Assembly (NCBI RefSeq): GCF_030287445.1
Contig: NZ_JASVWB010000002.1
Coordinates: 6,200,001 to 6,264,000 of the forward strand
Origin: Streptomyces sp. ALI-76-A
GTDB taxonomy: Bacteria > Actinomycetota > Actinomycetes > Streptomycetales > Streptomycetaceae
Reading direction: 5' to 3'
Length of the DNA stretch: 64,000 bases
Shown: piece by piece, positions 28,681-38,055 of the stretch
How positions within the stretch are numbered: the first letter of the stretch is position 1
How the letters are laid out: each line of letters starts with the position of its first letter
Made by a program: the position numbers and the translations under genes
The notes under the pieces: model-generated
What the model saw: the letters and a program-made list of their open reading frames with translations, nothing else
What the model was told of the DNA's origin: nothing
The model's database searches: none

Positions 28681-29031
28681 ATGTCTCACCTGCTCGACTC
28701 CGTCGACTCCGCGTCGCTGCGCAGCGACATCCCGGCCTTCCGCCCGGGTGACACCGTCAACGTCCACGTCCGCGTCATCGAGGGCAACCGCTCCCGTGTG
28801 CAGCAGTTCAAGGGCGTAGTCATCCGTCGCCAGGGTGCCGGTGTCCGCGAGACCTTCACGGTCCGCAAGGTCTCCTTCTCCGTCGGCGTCGAGCGCACGT
28901 TCCCGGTGCACACCCCGATCGTCGAGAAGATCGAGCTCGTCACCCGCGGTGACGTGCGCCGCGCGAAGCTGTACTACCTGCGCGAGCTGCGCGGCAAGGC
29001 CGCGAAGATCAAGGAGAAGCGCGACAACTGA
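28681..29031 (+). CDS. rplS: 50S ribosomal protein L19
   Basis: L19 sits at the 30S-50S interface. The 116-residue protein has [47 protein letters not shown] and the basic C-terminus [13 protein letters not shown]. The ATG at 28681 is preceded by GGAAA and gives the standard L19 length; an in-frame start at 28654 would add nine unconserved residues. It is the last gene of the rpsP block and is followed closely by the signal peptidase genes. Confidence 0.96.
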   Translation: MSHLLDSVDSASLRSDIPAFRPGDTVNVHVRVIEGNRSRVQQFKGVVIRRQGAGVRETFTVRKVSFSVGVERTFPVHTPIVEKIELVTRGDVRRAKLYYLRELRGKAAKIKEKRDN

Positions 29032-29076
29032 GCGCTTTCCGGACGTCACAGCGGGGCCGGATAGCATCTGGCCCCG

Positions 29077-29820
29077 ATGGACACCGAAGCACAGCCGACG
29101 GAGCGCGACCGCTCCTCCCGCCCTTCCGTTGCCGAGGAGAACTCGGACACCGGAGCGCCGGAGGAACGGTCGCGTTTCGCGTTGGTGTCCCGGGCCGCCG
29201 ACTGGCTGCCCGGCGGGCGGATCACCCTGACCCTGCTGGCCTGCCTCGTTTTCCTGCTGCTGCTCAGCACGTTCGTGGTGCAGCCGTTCCAGATCCCCAG
29301 CGGATCCATGGAGCGTGGATTGAGGATCGGGGACCGGGTTCTCGTAAATAAGTTGGCGTACCGTTTCGGTGCCGAGCCGCAGCGCGGCGATGTCGTCGTG
29401 TTCGACGGCACCGGGTACTTCGGGGACGCGGACTACATCAAACGCGTTGTGGGCGTGGGGGGAGACCACGTGGTCTGCTGTGACAAGGAGGGGAGGATCG
29501 AGGTGAACTCCCGGTCCGTCGACGAGACGACGTTCCTGTATCCCGGCGACAGCCCGTCCACGGTGCCCTTCGACGTCGTCGTGCCCCGGGGCACCCTCTT
29601 CGTCCTCGGTGACCACCGCAGCGACTCCAGCGACTCCCGCGACCACCTGGGCTCACCGGGCGGCGGCATGATCCCCGTCGACCTCGTGATCGGCCGGGCC
29701 GACTGGGTCCTGTGGCCCGCCGGCCACTTCGCCCGCCTGCACCGCCCCGACGCGTACGCGCGCGTGCCCGCCGCCGAAGGGGCCGGCGAACCGACCACCG
29801 CGGCGGGCGCCCATGGGTAA
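29077..29820 (+). CDS. sipW: Type I signal peptidase (SipW-like)
   Basis: This membrane serine-lysine protease removes signal peptides from exported proteins. The 247-residue protein has one N-terminal transmembrane segment (about 49-70), the catalytic serine in IPSGSMERG and the catalytic lysine in DYIKRVVGVGGD. Box E is GDHRSDSSDSRDH. There is no C-terminal membrane helix, which in S. lividans distinguishes SipW from its three neighbours. A -10-like TAGCAT lies 15 bases before the ATG. First of four tandem paralogues; the symbol is by order and topology. Confidence 0.88.
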   Translation: MDTEAQPTERDRSSRPSVAEENSDTGAPEERSRFALVSRAADWLPGGRITLTLLACLVFLLLLSTFVVQPFQIPSGSMERGLRIGDRVLVNKLAYRFGAEPQRGDVVVFDGTGYFGDADYIKRVVGVGGDHVVCCDKEGRIEVNSRSVDETTFLYPGDSPSTVPFDVVVPRGTLFVLGDHRSDSSDSRDHLGSPGGGMIPVDLVIGRADWVLWPAGHFARLHRPDAYARVPAAEGAGEPTTAAGAHG

Positions 29821-30910
29821 CCGCGGTAAACCGCGCGGGATGTCGGGCAGCGCGGCCGACAACCTGCTGCCCACCGGCTCCCGGCGCGCCTTCGCCGGCG
29901 CGGCCTCCGGGCGCAGCCGTGCCGAGCGGCGCAAGCTCCAGCGCAAGGTCAAGCGGCGCCGCAGGCGCTCCGCGATCAAGGAGATCCCCCTCCTGGTCGG
30001 CGTCGCCGTCCTCATCGCCCTCGTCCTGAAGACGTTCCTCGTCCAGGCGTTCGTGATCCCGTCCGGCTCGATGGAGCAGACGATCCAGATCGGCGACCGG
30101 GTTCTCGTGGACAAGTTCACCCCGTGGTTCGGCTCCAGGCCGCAGCGCGGGGACGTCGTCGTCTTCAAGGACCCCGGTGGCTGGCTCCAGGACGAGCAGC
30201 CCACCACGACGAAGGAGGATCCCATCGTCGTCAAGCAGGTCAAGGAGGGGCTCACCTTCATCGGCCTGCTGCCGTCCGAGAACGAGAAGGACCTCATCAA
30301 GCGGGTCGTCGGCGTCGGCGGCGACCGTGTCACGTGCTGTGACGCCCAGGGAAGGGTCACCGTCAACGGAGTTCCCCTGAACGAGGACTACCTGTACCCC
30401 GGCAACGTCCCGTCCACGACACAGTTCGACATCACCGTGCCGCAGGGACGGCTGTGGGTGATGGGCGACCACCGGGACAACTCCGCGGACTCCCGCGCGC
30501 ACCAGGACACCGACTACGGGGGCACGGTCTCCGAGGACTCGGTGGTGGGACGGGCCATGGTCATCGCCTGGCCCTTCGGCCACTGGAGCAAGCTGGAGGA
30601 GCCGAAAACCTATGCCTCCGTGTCCGACTCGGTCTCCGGGTCGACCGCGGCCGCCGCGCCGTCGCTTAGGGTTGCACCCGACGATCCGAACGGATCGGTC
30701 CAGCTCCCGAGCCCTGCGGAACTCCCGCTCGTTATGGGAGTGGTGGGCCTGCGCCGTGTATGGGGCAGGCAGCGGCGGCACAGAGTAAGGAGTTGGCGTG
30801 GGGGATGTGGCGGTTGGCGCACGGTCCGGACACGACGGCGAGGAGCACCGCGGGCGTCCCGCGGAGACAGCCGTCCCGGCCGCGGACAGCGCCGTGACCC
30901 CCGGGAATGA
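29813..30910 (+). CDS. sipX: Type I signal peptidase (SipX-like) with long basic tail
   Basis: The 365-residue protein begins with a very basic cytoplasmic part (RKLQRKVKRRRRRSAIKE), then one transmembrane segment, the catalytic serine in IPSGSMEQT, the lysine in DLIKRVVGVGGD and GDHRDNSADSRAH. It overlaps sipW by 8 bases. After a short hydrophobic stretch (LPLVMGVVGL) the frame continues about 40 Arg/Gly-rich residues and overlaps sipY by 113 bases. That tail is unlike a normal signal peptidase end and may reflect a shifted or eroded C-terminus. Confidence 0.85.
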   Translation: MGNRGKPRGMSGSAADNLLPTGSRRAFAGAASGRSRAERRKLQRKVKRRRRRSAIKEIPLLVGVAVLIALVLKTFLVQAFVIPSGSMEQTIQIGDRVLVDKFTPWFGSRPQRGDVVVFKDPGGWLQDEQPTTTKEDPIVVKQVKEGLTFIGLLPSENEKDLIKRVVGVGGDRVTCCDAQGRVTVNGVPLNEDYLYPGNVPSTTQFDITVPQGRLWVMGDHRDNSADSRAHQDTDYGGTVSEDSVVGRAMVIAWPFGHWSKLEEPKTYASVSDSVSGSTAAAAPSLRVAPDDPNGSVQLPSPAELPLVMGVVGLRRVWGRQRRHRVRSWRGGCGGWRTVRTRRRGAPRASRGDSRPGRGQRRDPRE

Positions 30911-31775
30911 CTCCGGGGCGGCCGAGGACGGCACGGTGACCGAGCGGACAGGGACGGACGGCCAGGGACCCGGTGAGCCGGGCTCGCAGGGGAAGAAGCC
31001 CCGCTCCTTCTGGAAGGAGCTGCCCATCCTGATCGGTATCGCGCTGGTGCTGGCGCTGCTGATCAAGACCTTCCTGGTGCAGGCGTTCTCCATCCCGTCC
31101 GACTCGATGCAGAACACCCTCCAGGAGGGCGACCGGGTTCTGGTCGACAAGCTCACCCCGTGGTTCGGCTCCGAGCCGGAGCGCGGCGAGGTCGTGGTCT
31201 TCCACGACCCCGACAAGTGGCTGGCGGGCGAGCCGACGACGGACCCGAACGCGGTGCAGACGTTCCTCAGCTGGATCGGCCTGATGCCGTCCGCCGAGGA
31301 GAAGGACCTCATCAAGCGCGTCGTCGGCGTGGGCGGCGACACCGTCTCGTGCAAGAACAGCGGCCCGCTCACGGTCAACGGCAAGGCGCTGAACGAGCCG
31401 TACGTGTACCCGGGCAACACCCCGTGCAGTGTCGACGACCAGGGCGGTCAGTTCACGGTGAAGGTGCCCGAGGGCTTCATCTGGGTGATGGGCGACCACC
31501 GGCAGAACTCGCGGGACTCGCGCTACAACCGGAACGACCGGAACAAGGGCATGGTGCCGGTGGACGAGGTCGTCGGGCGGGCCGTGGTGAAGGCCTGGCC
31601 GATCAACCGCTGGGGCACCCTGCCGGTCCCGGACACGTTCGACCAGGACGGGCTGAAGGCCCAGTCGGTGTCCTCCGCCACCCTCGCCATCGCCCCGAAC
31701 GGGATCGCCCTCGTCGGCGTTCTGCCGGTGGCCCTGTGGCGCCGCCGGAAGACCGCCGCCGCCCAGACCCGCTGA
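30798..31775 (+). CDS. sipY: Type I signal peptidase (SipY-like)
   Basis: The 325-residue protein has a 75-residue acidic, disordered cytoplasmic N-terminus, a transmembrane segment, the catalytic serine in IPSDSMQNT, the lysine in DLIKRVVGVGGD, and GDHRQNSRDSRYN. A second hydrophobic segment near the C-terminus (IAPNGIALVGVLPVALW) ends in a basic cluster, giving the two-anchor topology reported for S. lividans SipY, the major signal peptidase there. AAGGAG lies 5 bases before the GTG at 30798, which supports this start despite the overlap with sipX. Confidence 0.88.
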   Translation: MGDVAVGARSGHDGEEHRGRPAETAVPAADSAVTPGNDSGAAEDGTVTERTGTDGQGPGEPGSQGKKPRSFWKELPILIGIALVLALLIKTFLVQAFSIPSDSMQNTLQEGDRVLVDKLTPWFGSEPERGEVVVFHDPDKWLAGEPTTDPNAVQTFLSWIGLMPSAEEKDLIKRVVGVGGDTVSCKNSGPLTVNGKALNEPYVYPGNTPCSVDDQGGQFTVKVPEGFIWVMGDHRQNSRDSRYNRNDRNKGMVPVDEVVGRAVVKAWPINRWGTLPVPDTFDQDGLKAQSVSSATLAIAPNGIALVGVLPVALWRRRKTAAAQTR

Positions 31776-31889
31776 CGGAGCCGCCGCACCACGCGGTGGC
31801 TCCCGGGCCGTACGGACGGGACGTTCCGGTCGTACGGCCGCGGCGCCTCACGCCCTCGCGCGCTGGTGACCTTGGTCGGGCCGGAGGGG

Positions 31890-31919
31890 CTGACCGGGTC
31901 AGGTACCGCCGGGTAGGGT
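31890..31919 (+). promoter_or_regulatory. Promoter of sipZ
   Basis: CTGACC (31890-31895) and TAGGGT (31914-31919) are separated by 18 bases. The expected start of transcription falls 1-2 bases before the sipZ ATG at 31928 and no ribosome-binding site is visible. sipZ therefore probably has its own promoter and a near-leaderless message. Confidence 0.5.
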
Positions 31920-31927
31920 GCGGACCC

Positions 31928-32704
31928 ATGGGTGGCGAGAGCACGACACGTACGGTCCCGCGCGGCGGTGGCGCGGACACGGGCCCGGTGGGCAGCCGGA
32001 CCGGACAGCGACTGTCCGGACTGGCCGTCGCACTGGGCCTTGTGCTGTTCCTCGGCGGGTTCGCCTGGGGAGCGGTGGTCTACCGGCCCTACACCGTGCC
32101 CACCAGCTCGATGACGCCGACGATCGACGCCGGCGAGCGGATCCTGGCCGAGCGCGTGGACGGTGACGAGGTACGCCGCGGTGACGTCGTCGTCTTCAAG
32201 GACACGGCCTGGGTGACCAACGCCCTCGTGGTCAAGCGGGTGGTCGCGGTCGGCGGGGACACCGTGGCCTGCTGCACGAACGGCAAGCTGACCGTCAACG
32301 GCAAGCAGATCGACGAACCGTATCTGCCCGCGGGCAGCCTCGCCGAGGACACGGCCTTCCCGGCCGTGACCGTGCCGAAGGGCCGGCTCTTCCTGCTCGG
32401 TGACGAGCGCCAGGGCTCGCTGGACTCCACGGCCCACCTCACCGACGCGGCGAGCGGCACCGTGGCGCGGGACGCCGTCACGGCCCGCGTGGACGCCGTC
32501 GTGTGGCCCATGGACGGCATGCTGAAGCGGCCGGCCGGCTTCGAGGCGCTCGGTGCGCTGTCCACACCCGGGCCGCTGAGTACGATCGGCGTCCTGATCG
32601 TCGTCGGCGCGGTGCTCGTCCTGGGCGGCGGAGCGTACGGACCGGTCGCCAAGCTGCTGGGCGGGCGCTCCCGGAGCCGGACGGGGCCCGCCGGTGCCCA
32701 CTGA
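31928..32704 (+). CDS. sipZ: Type I signal peptidase (SipZ-like)
   Basis: The 258-residue protein has an N-terminal transmembrane segment (about 31-52), catalytic serine in VPTSSMTPT, catalytic lysine in VVKRVVAVGGD, and GDERQGSLDS in place of the usual GDNRxxSxDSR, so the box E His/Asn is changed to Glu. A second transmembrane segment (IGVLIVVGAVLVLGGGAYG) lies near the C-terminus. It is the most divergent of the four paralogues and appears to have its own promoter. The Nudix gene starts inside its last codons. Confidence 0.87.
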   Translation: MGGESTTRTVPRGGGADTGPVGSRTGQRLSGLAVALGLVLFLGGFAWGAVVYRPYTVPTSSMTPTIDAGERILAERVDGDEVRRGDVVVFKDTAWVTNALVVKRVVAVGGDTVACCTNGKLTVNGKQIDEPYLPAGSLAEDTAFPAVTVPKGRLFLLGDERQGSLDSTAHLTDAASGTVARDAVTARVDAVVWPMDGMLKRPAGFEALGALSTPGPLSTIGVLIVVGAVLVLGGGAYGPVAKLLGGRSRSRTGPAGAH

Positions 32705-33218
32705 GGCGGCGGACCCCGGCGCGGACACGTACGACGGCGGGCTGCGCAGGGTCGCCCGGGTGGTGCTGCTCGACCCGCGCGACCGCATCCTGCTCCTGCA
32801 CGGCCACGAGCCGGACGATCCGGCCGACGACTGGTGGTTCACGCCCGGTGGTGGTCTGGAGGGCGACGAGACTCGTGAAGAGGCCGCGCTCAGGGAACTC
32901 GCGGAGGAGACCGGCATCACCGAGGTCGAACTCGGCCCGATGCTGTGGCGGCGGACGTGCTCGTTCCCGTTCGCGGGCCGCCGCTGGGACCAGGACGAGT
33001 GGTACTACCTGGCCCGGACCACCCAGACGGCGACCCGGGCGCTGGGCCTGACCGAACTGGAGCGGCGCAGCGTCGCAGGAGCGCGCTGGTGGACCTGTCA
33101 GGAACTGACCCGGGCACATGAGACGGTGTATCCGACCAGACTCGCCGAGCTGCTCCAGAGGCTGCTCGACGAAGGTCCCCCGGCCGGGCCCGTGACCCTG
33201 GACACCGAAATCGTCTAG
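32694..33218 (+). CDS. Nudix hydrolase
   Basis: The 174-residue protein contains a complete Nudix box, GGGLEGDETREEAALRELAEETG, compressed here as G-x5-E-x7-REL-x-EE-x-G, in residues about 48-70. Nudix enzymes hydrolyse nucleoside diphosphates linked to another group; the specific substrate cannot be read. GTG at 32694 overlaps sipZ by 11 bases, so the two are coupled. Linking a Nudix gene to the signal peptidase cluster is common in streptomycetes as far as I recall. Confidence 0.88.
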   Translation: MPTEAADPGADTYDGGLRRVARVVLLDPRDRILLLHGHEPDDPADDWWFTPGGGLEGDETREEAALRELAEETGITEVELGPMLWRRTCSFPFAGRRWDQDEWYYLARTTQTATRALGLTELERRSVAGARWWTCQELTRAHETVYPTRLAELLQRLLDEGPPAGPVTLDTEIV

Positions 33219-33274
33219 GGGCTCGCGGGACTGGCGCACAATGGTGGGATCGCACGGCTGAAGGGGAACATGCC

Positions 33275-33583
33275 ATGAGCGCCGAGGACCTCGAGAAGTA
33301 CGAGACCGAGATGGAGCTCAAGCTCTACCGGGAGTACCGCGATGTCGTCGGTCTGTTCAAGTACGTGATCGAGACCGAGCGACGTTTCTACCTCACCAAC
33401 GACTACGAGATGCAGGTGCACTCGGTCCAGGGCGAGGTGTTCTTCGAGGTGTCCATGGCGGATGCCTGGGTGTGGGACATGTACCGGCCGGCCCGGTTCG
33501 TGAAGCAGGTGCGGGTCCTCACGTTCAAGGACGTGAACATCGAGGAGCTGAACAAGAACGACCTCGAGCTGCCGAGCGGATGA
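33275..33583 (+). CDS. DUF2469 family protein
   Basis: The 102-residue acidic protein starts SAEDLEKYETEMELKLYREY and contains FKYVIETERRFYLTNDYEMQ. It belongs to a highly conserved actinobacterial family (DUF2469) found between the signal peptidase or rnhB region and yraN. No catalytic motif, signal peptide or membrane segment is visible; function unknown. Purine-rich GAAGGGGAA precedes the ATG. Confidence 0.88.
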   Translation: MSAEDLEKYETEMELKLYREYRDVVGLFKYVIETERRFYLTNDYEMQVHSVQGEVFFEVSMADAWVWDMYRPARFVKQVRVLTFKDVNIEELNKNDLELPSG

Positions 33584-33725
33584 CGGTTCCCCCTCGCTGG
33601 AGGTCGGTCCCGGTCGAGGACACCCCTGGTGGGTGACCGAGTTTTCCACAACCGGTGAGTAGTCCACCAAGATCCACTCGGGTGGGCCCGCGTGCGTGAC
33701 GGTTGGCGCCGGAGGTGGTGCCGAC

Positions 33726-34088
33726 ATGAACGCACGAAGCGCACTCGGCAAGTACGGCGAGACCCTGGCCGCCCGGCGACTGGCGGAGGCCGGGATGACG
33801 GTCCTGGAGCGCAACTGGCGCTGCGGCAGGACCGGAGAGATCGACATCGTGGCGCGGGACGGCGACGTCCTGGTCGTCTGCGAGGTCAAGACCCGGCGAG
33901 CGGGGCCCTTCGGGCACCCGATGGCCGCGGTGACCCCCGACAAGGCGCGGCGCCTGCGTGGCCTCGCCGAACGCTGGATCCACGCCCATGGAGGAGCGCC
34001 ACCGGGAGGCGTCCGCATCGACCTGGTGGGCGTCGTCCTGCCCCGCCGCGGCGCGCCCGTCGTCGAGCACGCGCGGGGGGTGGCCTGA
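33726..34088 (+). CDS. YraN family (UPF0102) putative nuclease
   Basis: The 120-residue protein has a PD-(D/E)xK-like nuclease core: [28 protein letters not shown] and VVCEVKTRR, giving the E-D-ExK arrangement. It starts at ATG 33726, preceded by GGAGGTGG. It lies one base before the ComM-like gene, followed by dprA, an order conserved across bacteria that suggests a role in handling DNA. A TTTTCCACA sequence resembling a DnaA box lies upstream at 33642-33650. Confidence 0.9.
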   Translation: MNARSALGKYGETLAARRLAEAGMTVLERNWRCGRTGEIDIVARDGDVLVVCEVKTRRAGPFGHPMAAVTPDKARRLRGLAERWIHAHGGAPPGGVRIDLVGVVLPRRGAPVVEHARGVA

Positions 34089-34089
34089 C

Positions 34090-35715
34090 ATGGGGTTCGC
34101 ACGGACCTGCTCGGTGGCGCTGGTGGGCGTCGAGGGCGTGGTGGTCGAGGTGCAGGCCGACCTCGAACCAGGGGTGGCGGCGTTCACGCTGGTGGGGCTG
34201 CCGGACAAGAGCCTGACGGAGAGCCGGGACCGCGTTCGGGCCGCGGTGGTCAACTCGGGGGCCGAATGGCCGCAGAAGAAGCTCACCGTGGGGCTCAGCC
34301 CGGCATCGGTGCCCAAGGGCGGGTCCGGCTTCGACCTCGCCGTCGCCTGCGCGGTGCTCGGGGCCGGCGAGCGGATCGACCCCCGGGTGCTCGCCGACAT
34401 CGTGATGATCGGCGAGCTGGGCCTGGACGGGCGGGTGCGGCCGGTCCGGGGCATCCTGCCGGCGGTCCTGGCCGCGGCGGACGCCGGCTACGAGCAGGTC
34501 GTCGTGCCGGAGTGCGCCGCCGCCGAGGCCTCACTGGTGCCGGGCGTCTCCGTCCTGGGAGTGCGCACCCTGCGGCAGCTGATCGCCGTCCTCGCGGACG
34601 AGCCCGTGCCCGACGAGGAGCCGGACGAGACGGGCCGCCCCGACCCGCTGCTCGCCGGACTGCGGATGCCCGGCACGGGCGCGGCCACCGGCATGCACAG
34701 CATGGGCGCCGCCCAGCTCGACCTCGGCCGCGACCTGGCCGACGTCGTGGGCCAGGTGTCGGCCCGTACGGCGGTGGAGGTCTCCGCCGCGGGCGGGCAC
34801 CACCTGTTCCTCGAGGGGCCGCCCGGGGCCGGCAAGACGATGCTCGCGGAGCGGCTGCCCGCCATCCTGCCCCGGCTCAGCCGGCAGGAATCGCTGGAGG
34901 TCACGGCGGTGCACTCGGTGGCGGGGCTGCTGCCCGCGGGCAGGCCCCTGGTCGACGTCGCCCCCTACTGCGCCCCGCACCACTCGGCGACCATGCAGGC
35001 ACTGGTCGGCGGCGGCAACGGCATCGCGCGGCCCGGGGCGGTCTCGCTCTCCCACCGTGGCGTCCTGTTCCTGGACGAGACCCCGGAGTTCAGCAGCCGG
35101 GCCCTGGACGCCCTCCGGCAGCCGCTGGAGGCGGGGCACGTCGTGATCGCGCGCAGTGCGGGCGTCGTGCGCTTCCCGGCGAAGTTCCTGATGGTGCTCG
35201 CGGCCAACCCGTGCCCGTGCGGACGCTTCACCCGGACCGGCGACCTGTGCGAGTGCCCGCCCTCCGCGATCCGCCGCTACCAGTCCAGGCTGTCCGGCTC
35301 GCTGCTCGACCGGGTCGACCTGCGCGTCGAGGTGGACCACGTCAGCCGCTCCGAACTGACCGGGAGCGGGACGCGGGGCGACTCGACGGCGACCGTGGCC
35401 GACCGGGTCCGCGAGGCCCGGGCACGCGCGCTGGCCCGTCTGACCGGCACACCCTGGCGCACCAACAGCGAGGTGCCCGGACGCGAACTGCGCAGCCGCT
35501 GGTACGCGGTGCGCGGCGCCATGGACGAGGCGGAGCGGAGTCTGGAGCGGGGTGTCCTGACCGCTCGGGGGCTCGACCGCGTCCTGCGGGTGGCCTGGAC
35601 CGTCGCGGACCTCGTCGGCCACGACCGGCCCGACGCGACGGACGTCGCCCTGGCCCTGCAACTGCGTACCGGCGTGCCCCGCGGTGTGCCCATGGCCCTC
35701 GGGGCGCTGACATGA
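34090..35715 (+). CDS. comM: YifB/ComM-like Mg-chelatase-family AAA+ ATPase
   Basis: The 541-residue protein has the ChlI-like layout: an N-terminal Lon-protease-like domain (ARTCSVALVGVEGVVVEV), then the AAA+ core with GPPGAGKT, the segment GVLFLDETPEFS (Walker B) and the cysteine cluster NPCPCGRFTRTGDLCECP near the middle, and a C-terminal helical domain. ComM is a hexameric branch-migration helicase in natural transformation; streptomycetes are not known to be naturally competent, so here a recombination role is inferred. It overlaps dprA by 4 bases. Confidence 0.9.
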   Translation: MGFARTCSVALVGVEGVVVEVQADLEPGVAAFTLVGLPDKSLTESRDRVRAAVVNSGAEWPQKKLTVGLSPASVPKGGSGFDLAVACAVLGAGERIDPRVLADIVMIGELGLDGRVRPVRGILPAVLAAADAGYEQVVVPECAAAEASLVPGVSVLGVRTLRQLIAVLADEPVPDEEPDETGRPDPLLAGLRMPGTGAATGMHSMGAAQLDLGRDLADVVGQVSARTAVEVSAAGGHHLFLEGPPGAGKTMLAERLPAILPRLSRQESLEVTAVHSVAGLLPAGRPLVDVAPYCAPHHSATMQALVGGGNGIARPGAVSLSHRGVLFLDETPEFSSRALDALRQPLEAGHVVIARSAGVVRFPAKFLMVLAANPCPCGRFTRTGDLCECPPSAIRRYQSRLSGSLLDRVDLRVEVDHVSRSELTGSGTRGDSTATVADRVREARARALARLTGTPWRTNSEVPGRELRSRWYAVRGAMDEAERSLERGVLTARGLDRVLRVAWTVADLVGHDRPDATDVALALQLRTGVPRGVPMALGALT

Positions 35716-36872
35716 ACGCCGCCGACGAAGAAGGCCGCGGTCTGCTCGACCGTGTCTTCCTCACCCGGGTCGTCGAGCCCGGGGACGAGGCCGCCGGGCG
35801 CTGGGTGCGCGAGCTCGGTGCGGAGGCGGTGGCGCGGCGGTTGCGGGCGGGCGGGCCGCCCCTTCCCGGGGTGAGCGGGAAACGCTGGGCGGGGCTGCTG
35901 GGGCGGGCCGGGCAGGCCGAGCCGGGGCGGGACCTCGCCGTCGCCCGGGAGGCCGGGGTGCGGTTCGTGGCGCCGGGTGACGCCGAGTGGCCGGGGCAGC
36001 TCGACGATCTCGGTGACGCGCGGCCCCTCGGGCTGTGGGTCCGGGGCCGGGCCAGCCTGCGGATGTGGGCGCTGAGGTCGGTGGCCGTGGTCGGCGCCCG
36101 CGCCTGCACCGAGTACGGCGCGCACATGGCGGCCACCCTCGCCGCCGGTCTCGCCGAGCGCGGCTGGGTCGTGGTGTCCGGCGGGGCCTACGGGGTCGAC
36201 GGTGCCGCCCACCGCGGTGCCCTCGGCGCGGGCGGCGCCACCGTCGCCGTGCTGGCCTGCGGTGTCGACCGGCCCTACCCGCGCGGACATGCCCAGTTGA
36301 TCAGCAGGATCGCCGAACAGGGCCTGGTGTTGGGGGAGTTGCCGCCCGGCGACCATCCGACGCCGAGCAGATTCGTGCTGCGGAACCGGGTGATCGCCGC
36401 GCTCACCCGGGGCACCGTCATCGTCGAGGCCGCCTACCGGAGCGGTTCCCTGGTCACGGCACGGGCGGCCCGGAGGCTGGGCCGCCACACCATGGGCGTG
36501 CCGGGGCCCGCCACCAGCGGCCTGTCCGCCGGTGTGCACGAGCTGCTGCGCCAGGACGCGGTACTGGTCACCGACGCCGCCGAAGTCGTGGAACTCGTCG
36601 GCGACATGGGCGAACTGGCCCCGGACCGGCGTGGGCCGGTACTGCCGCGCGACCTCCTCGACGCCGCCGCCCGGCGGGTCCTGGCCGCGCTGCCCGGGCG
36701 CGGCACGGCGCCCCCCGAGGAGATCGCGCGCGGCGCCCAGACCACCCCGGACGACGCGGTCGCGAGGCTGTACGAACTCCGATCACTCGGTTACGTCGAA
36801 CGACACGGCGACGGCTGGAAGTTGACACGCCAGTCGATGACGGCCGTACGAGGTGGGCGACGTGGGTGCTGA
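35712..36872 (+). CDS. dprA: DNA-processing protein DprA
   Basis: DprA loads RecA onto single-stranded DNA. The 386-residue protein has an N-terminal helical part, a Rossmann-like DprA domain with VVGARACTEYGAHMA, VVSGGAYGVDGAAHRGAL and PSRFVLRNRVIAALT, and a C-terminal winged-helix domain (about 320-380). ATG at 35712 overlaps the comM stop. whiG follows after 270 bases. Confidence 0.93.
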   Translation: MNAADEEGRGLLDRVFLTRVVEPGDEAAGRWVRELGAEAVARRLRAGGPPLPGVSGKRWAGLLGRAGQAEPGRDLAVAREAGVRFVAPGDAEWPGQLDDLGDARPLGLWVRGRASLRMWALRSVAVVGARACTEYGAHMAATLAAGLAERGWVVVSGGAYGVDGAAHRGALGAGGATVAVLACGVDRPYPRGHAQLISRIAEQGLVLGELPPGDHPTPSRFVLRNRVIAALTRGTVIVEAAYRSGSLVTARAARRLGRHTMGVPGPATSGLSAGVHELLRQDAVLVTDAAEVVELVGDMGELAPDRRGPVLPRDLLDAAARRVLAALPGRGTAPPEEIARGAQTTPDDAVARLYELRSLGYVERHGDGWKLTRQSMTAVRGGRRGC

Positions 36873-37142
36873 CGGTGCGTGTTCGGCCGTCCGGGGGAAC
36901 CTGACACCCTTGCGGATTCCCGCAGTTGACCTGGTCCCTTGATCACACAGAGCGATCGGCCGGACGCCGCGGGACGTCCGGCGGAACGGGTCCGCGCGCG
37001 CCGCGGACGACGCCGTTCGCGCACTGCGACGCCTCAGTCACGCTACGCTCACGAGGATTCCGACGCGGACAGGCAACTCGGCATCAGACCGACAGCTCAC
37101 CCAGACAGCACCACTTCACGGCAGAACGGCACAAGGCGACGA

Positions 37143-37985
37143 ATGCCCCAGCACACCTCCGGGTCCGACCGGGCGGCGATCCCCCCAGCCGCCCGCGAGG
37201 GTGGCAGCGTACGGCCGCCCGCTCCCTCGACCGTCGACGAGCTGTGGCGGTCGTACAAGGCGACAGGAGACGAGCGGCTGCGCGAGCAGCTGATCCTGCA
37301 CTACTCGCCGCTGGTCAAGTACGTGGCGGGGCGGGTGAGCGTGGGCCTGCCGCCCAACGTGGAACAGGCGGACTTCGTGTCCTCCGGGGTCTTCGGGCTG
37401 ATCGACGCGATCGAGAAGTTCGACGTCGACCGGGAGATCAAGTTCGAGACGTACGCCATCACCCGGATCCGCGGCGCGATGATCGACGAGCTGCGCGCGC
37501 TGGACTGGATCCCCCGGTCGGTGCGGCAGAAGGCACGCAACGTGGAGCGGGCGTACGCGACGTTGGAGGCGCGCCTGAGACGGACCCCGTCGGAGGGGGA
37601 GGTGGCCGCCGAGATGGGCATCGCGGTCGAAGAACTCCACGCGGTGTTCAGCCAGTTGTCGCTGGCCAACGTGGTGGCGCTGGAGGAGCTGCTGCACGTC
37701 GGGGGTGAGGGCGGGGACGGGCTCAGCGTCATGGACACGCTGGAGGACACCGCCGCGGACAACCCGGTCGAGGTGGCCGAGGACCGGGAGCTGCGGCGGT
37801 TCCTGGCGCGGGCGATCAACACGCTGCCCGAGCGGGAGAAGACCGTCGTGACGCTGTACTACTACGAGGGACTCACGCTCGCCGAGATCGGGAACGTGCT
37901 GGGGGTGACCGAGAGCCGGGTGAGTCAGATCCACACCAAGTCCGTGCTCCAGTTGCGTGCGAAGCTGGCGAGCTTCGGCCGTTGA
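37143..37985 (+). CDS. whiG: Sporulation sigma factor WhiG
   Basis: WhiG is the FliA-type sigma factor that starts aerial hyphae on the path to sporulation. The 280-residue length matches S. coelicolor, and the N-terminus [17 protein letters not shown] fits my memory of that protein, so I chose the ATG at 37143 and not an upstream start at 36939. Region 2 ([35 protein letters not shown]) and region 4 ([20 protein letters not shown]) are clear. In the 270-base upstream gap a half-site TCACGCT at 37038-37044 followed by GCTCAC is a possible BldD site. The RsiG anti-sigma is not in the window. Confidence 0.95.
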   Translation: MPQHTSGSDRAAIPPAAREGGSVRPPAPSTVDELWRSYKATGDERLREQLILHYSPLVKYVAGRVSVGLPPNVEQADFVSSGVFGLIDAIEKFDVDREIKFETYAITRIRGAMIDELRALDWIPRSVRQKARNVERAYATLEARLRRTPSEGEVAAEMGIAVEELHAVFSQLSLANVVALEELLHVGGEGGDGLSVMDTLEDTAADNPVEVAEDRELRRFLARAINTLPEREKTVVTLYYYEGLTLAEIGNVLGVTESRVSQIHTKSVLQLRAKLASFGR

Positions 37986-38042
37986 CCTGGCCGGATGAAG
38001 TCCGGTCGGGCGCAGTGACTCCCGTCCGGGACGGTCCGTCCG

Positions 38043-38048
38043 TACAGT
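38043..38048 (+). promoter_or_regulatory. -10 hexamer of the TetR gene (leaderless start)
   Basis: TACAGT is at -13 to -8 relative to GTG 38056. No ribosome-binding site lies between, so the transcript probably begins at or 1-2 bases before the start codon. Confidence 0.45.
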
Positions 38049-38055
38049 GGTCGGC

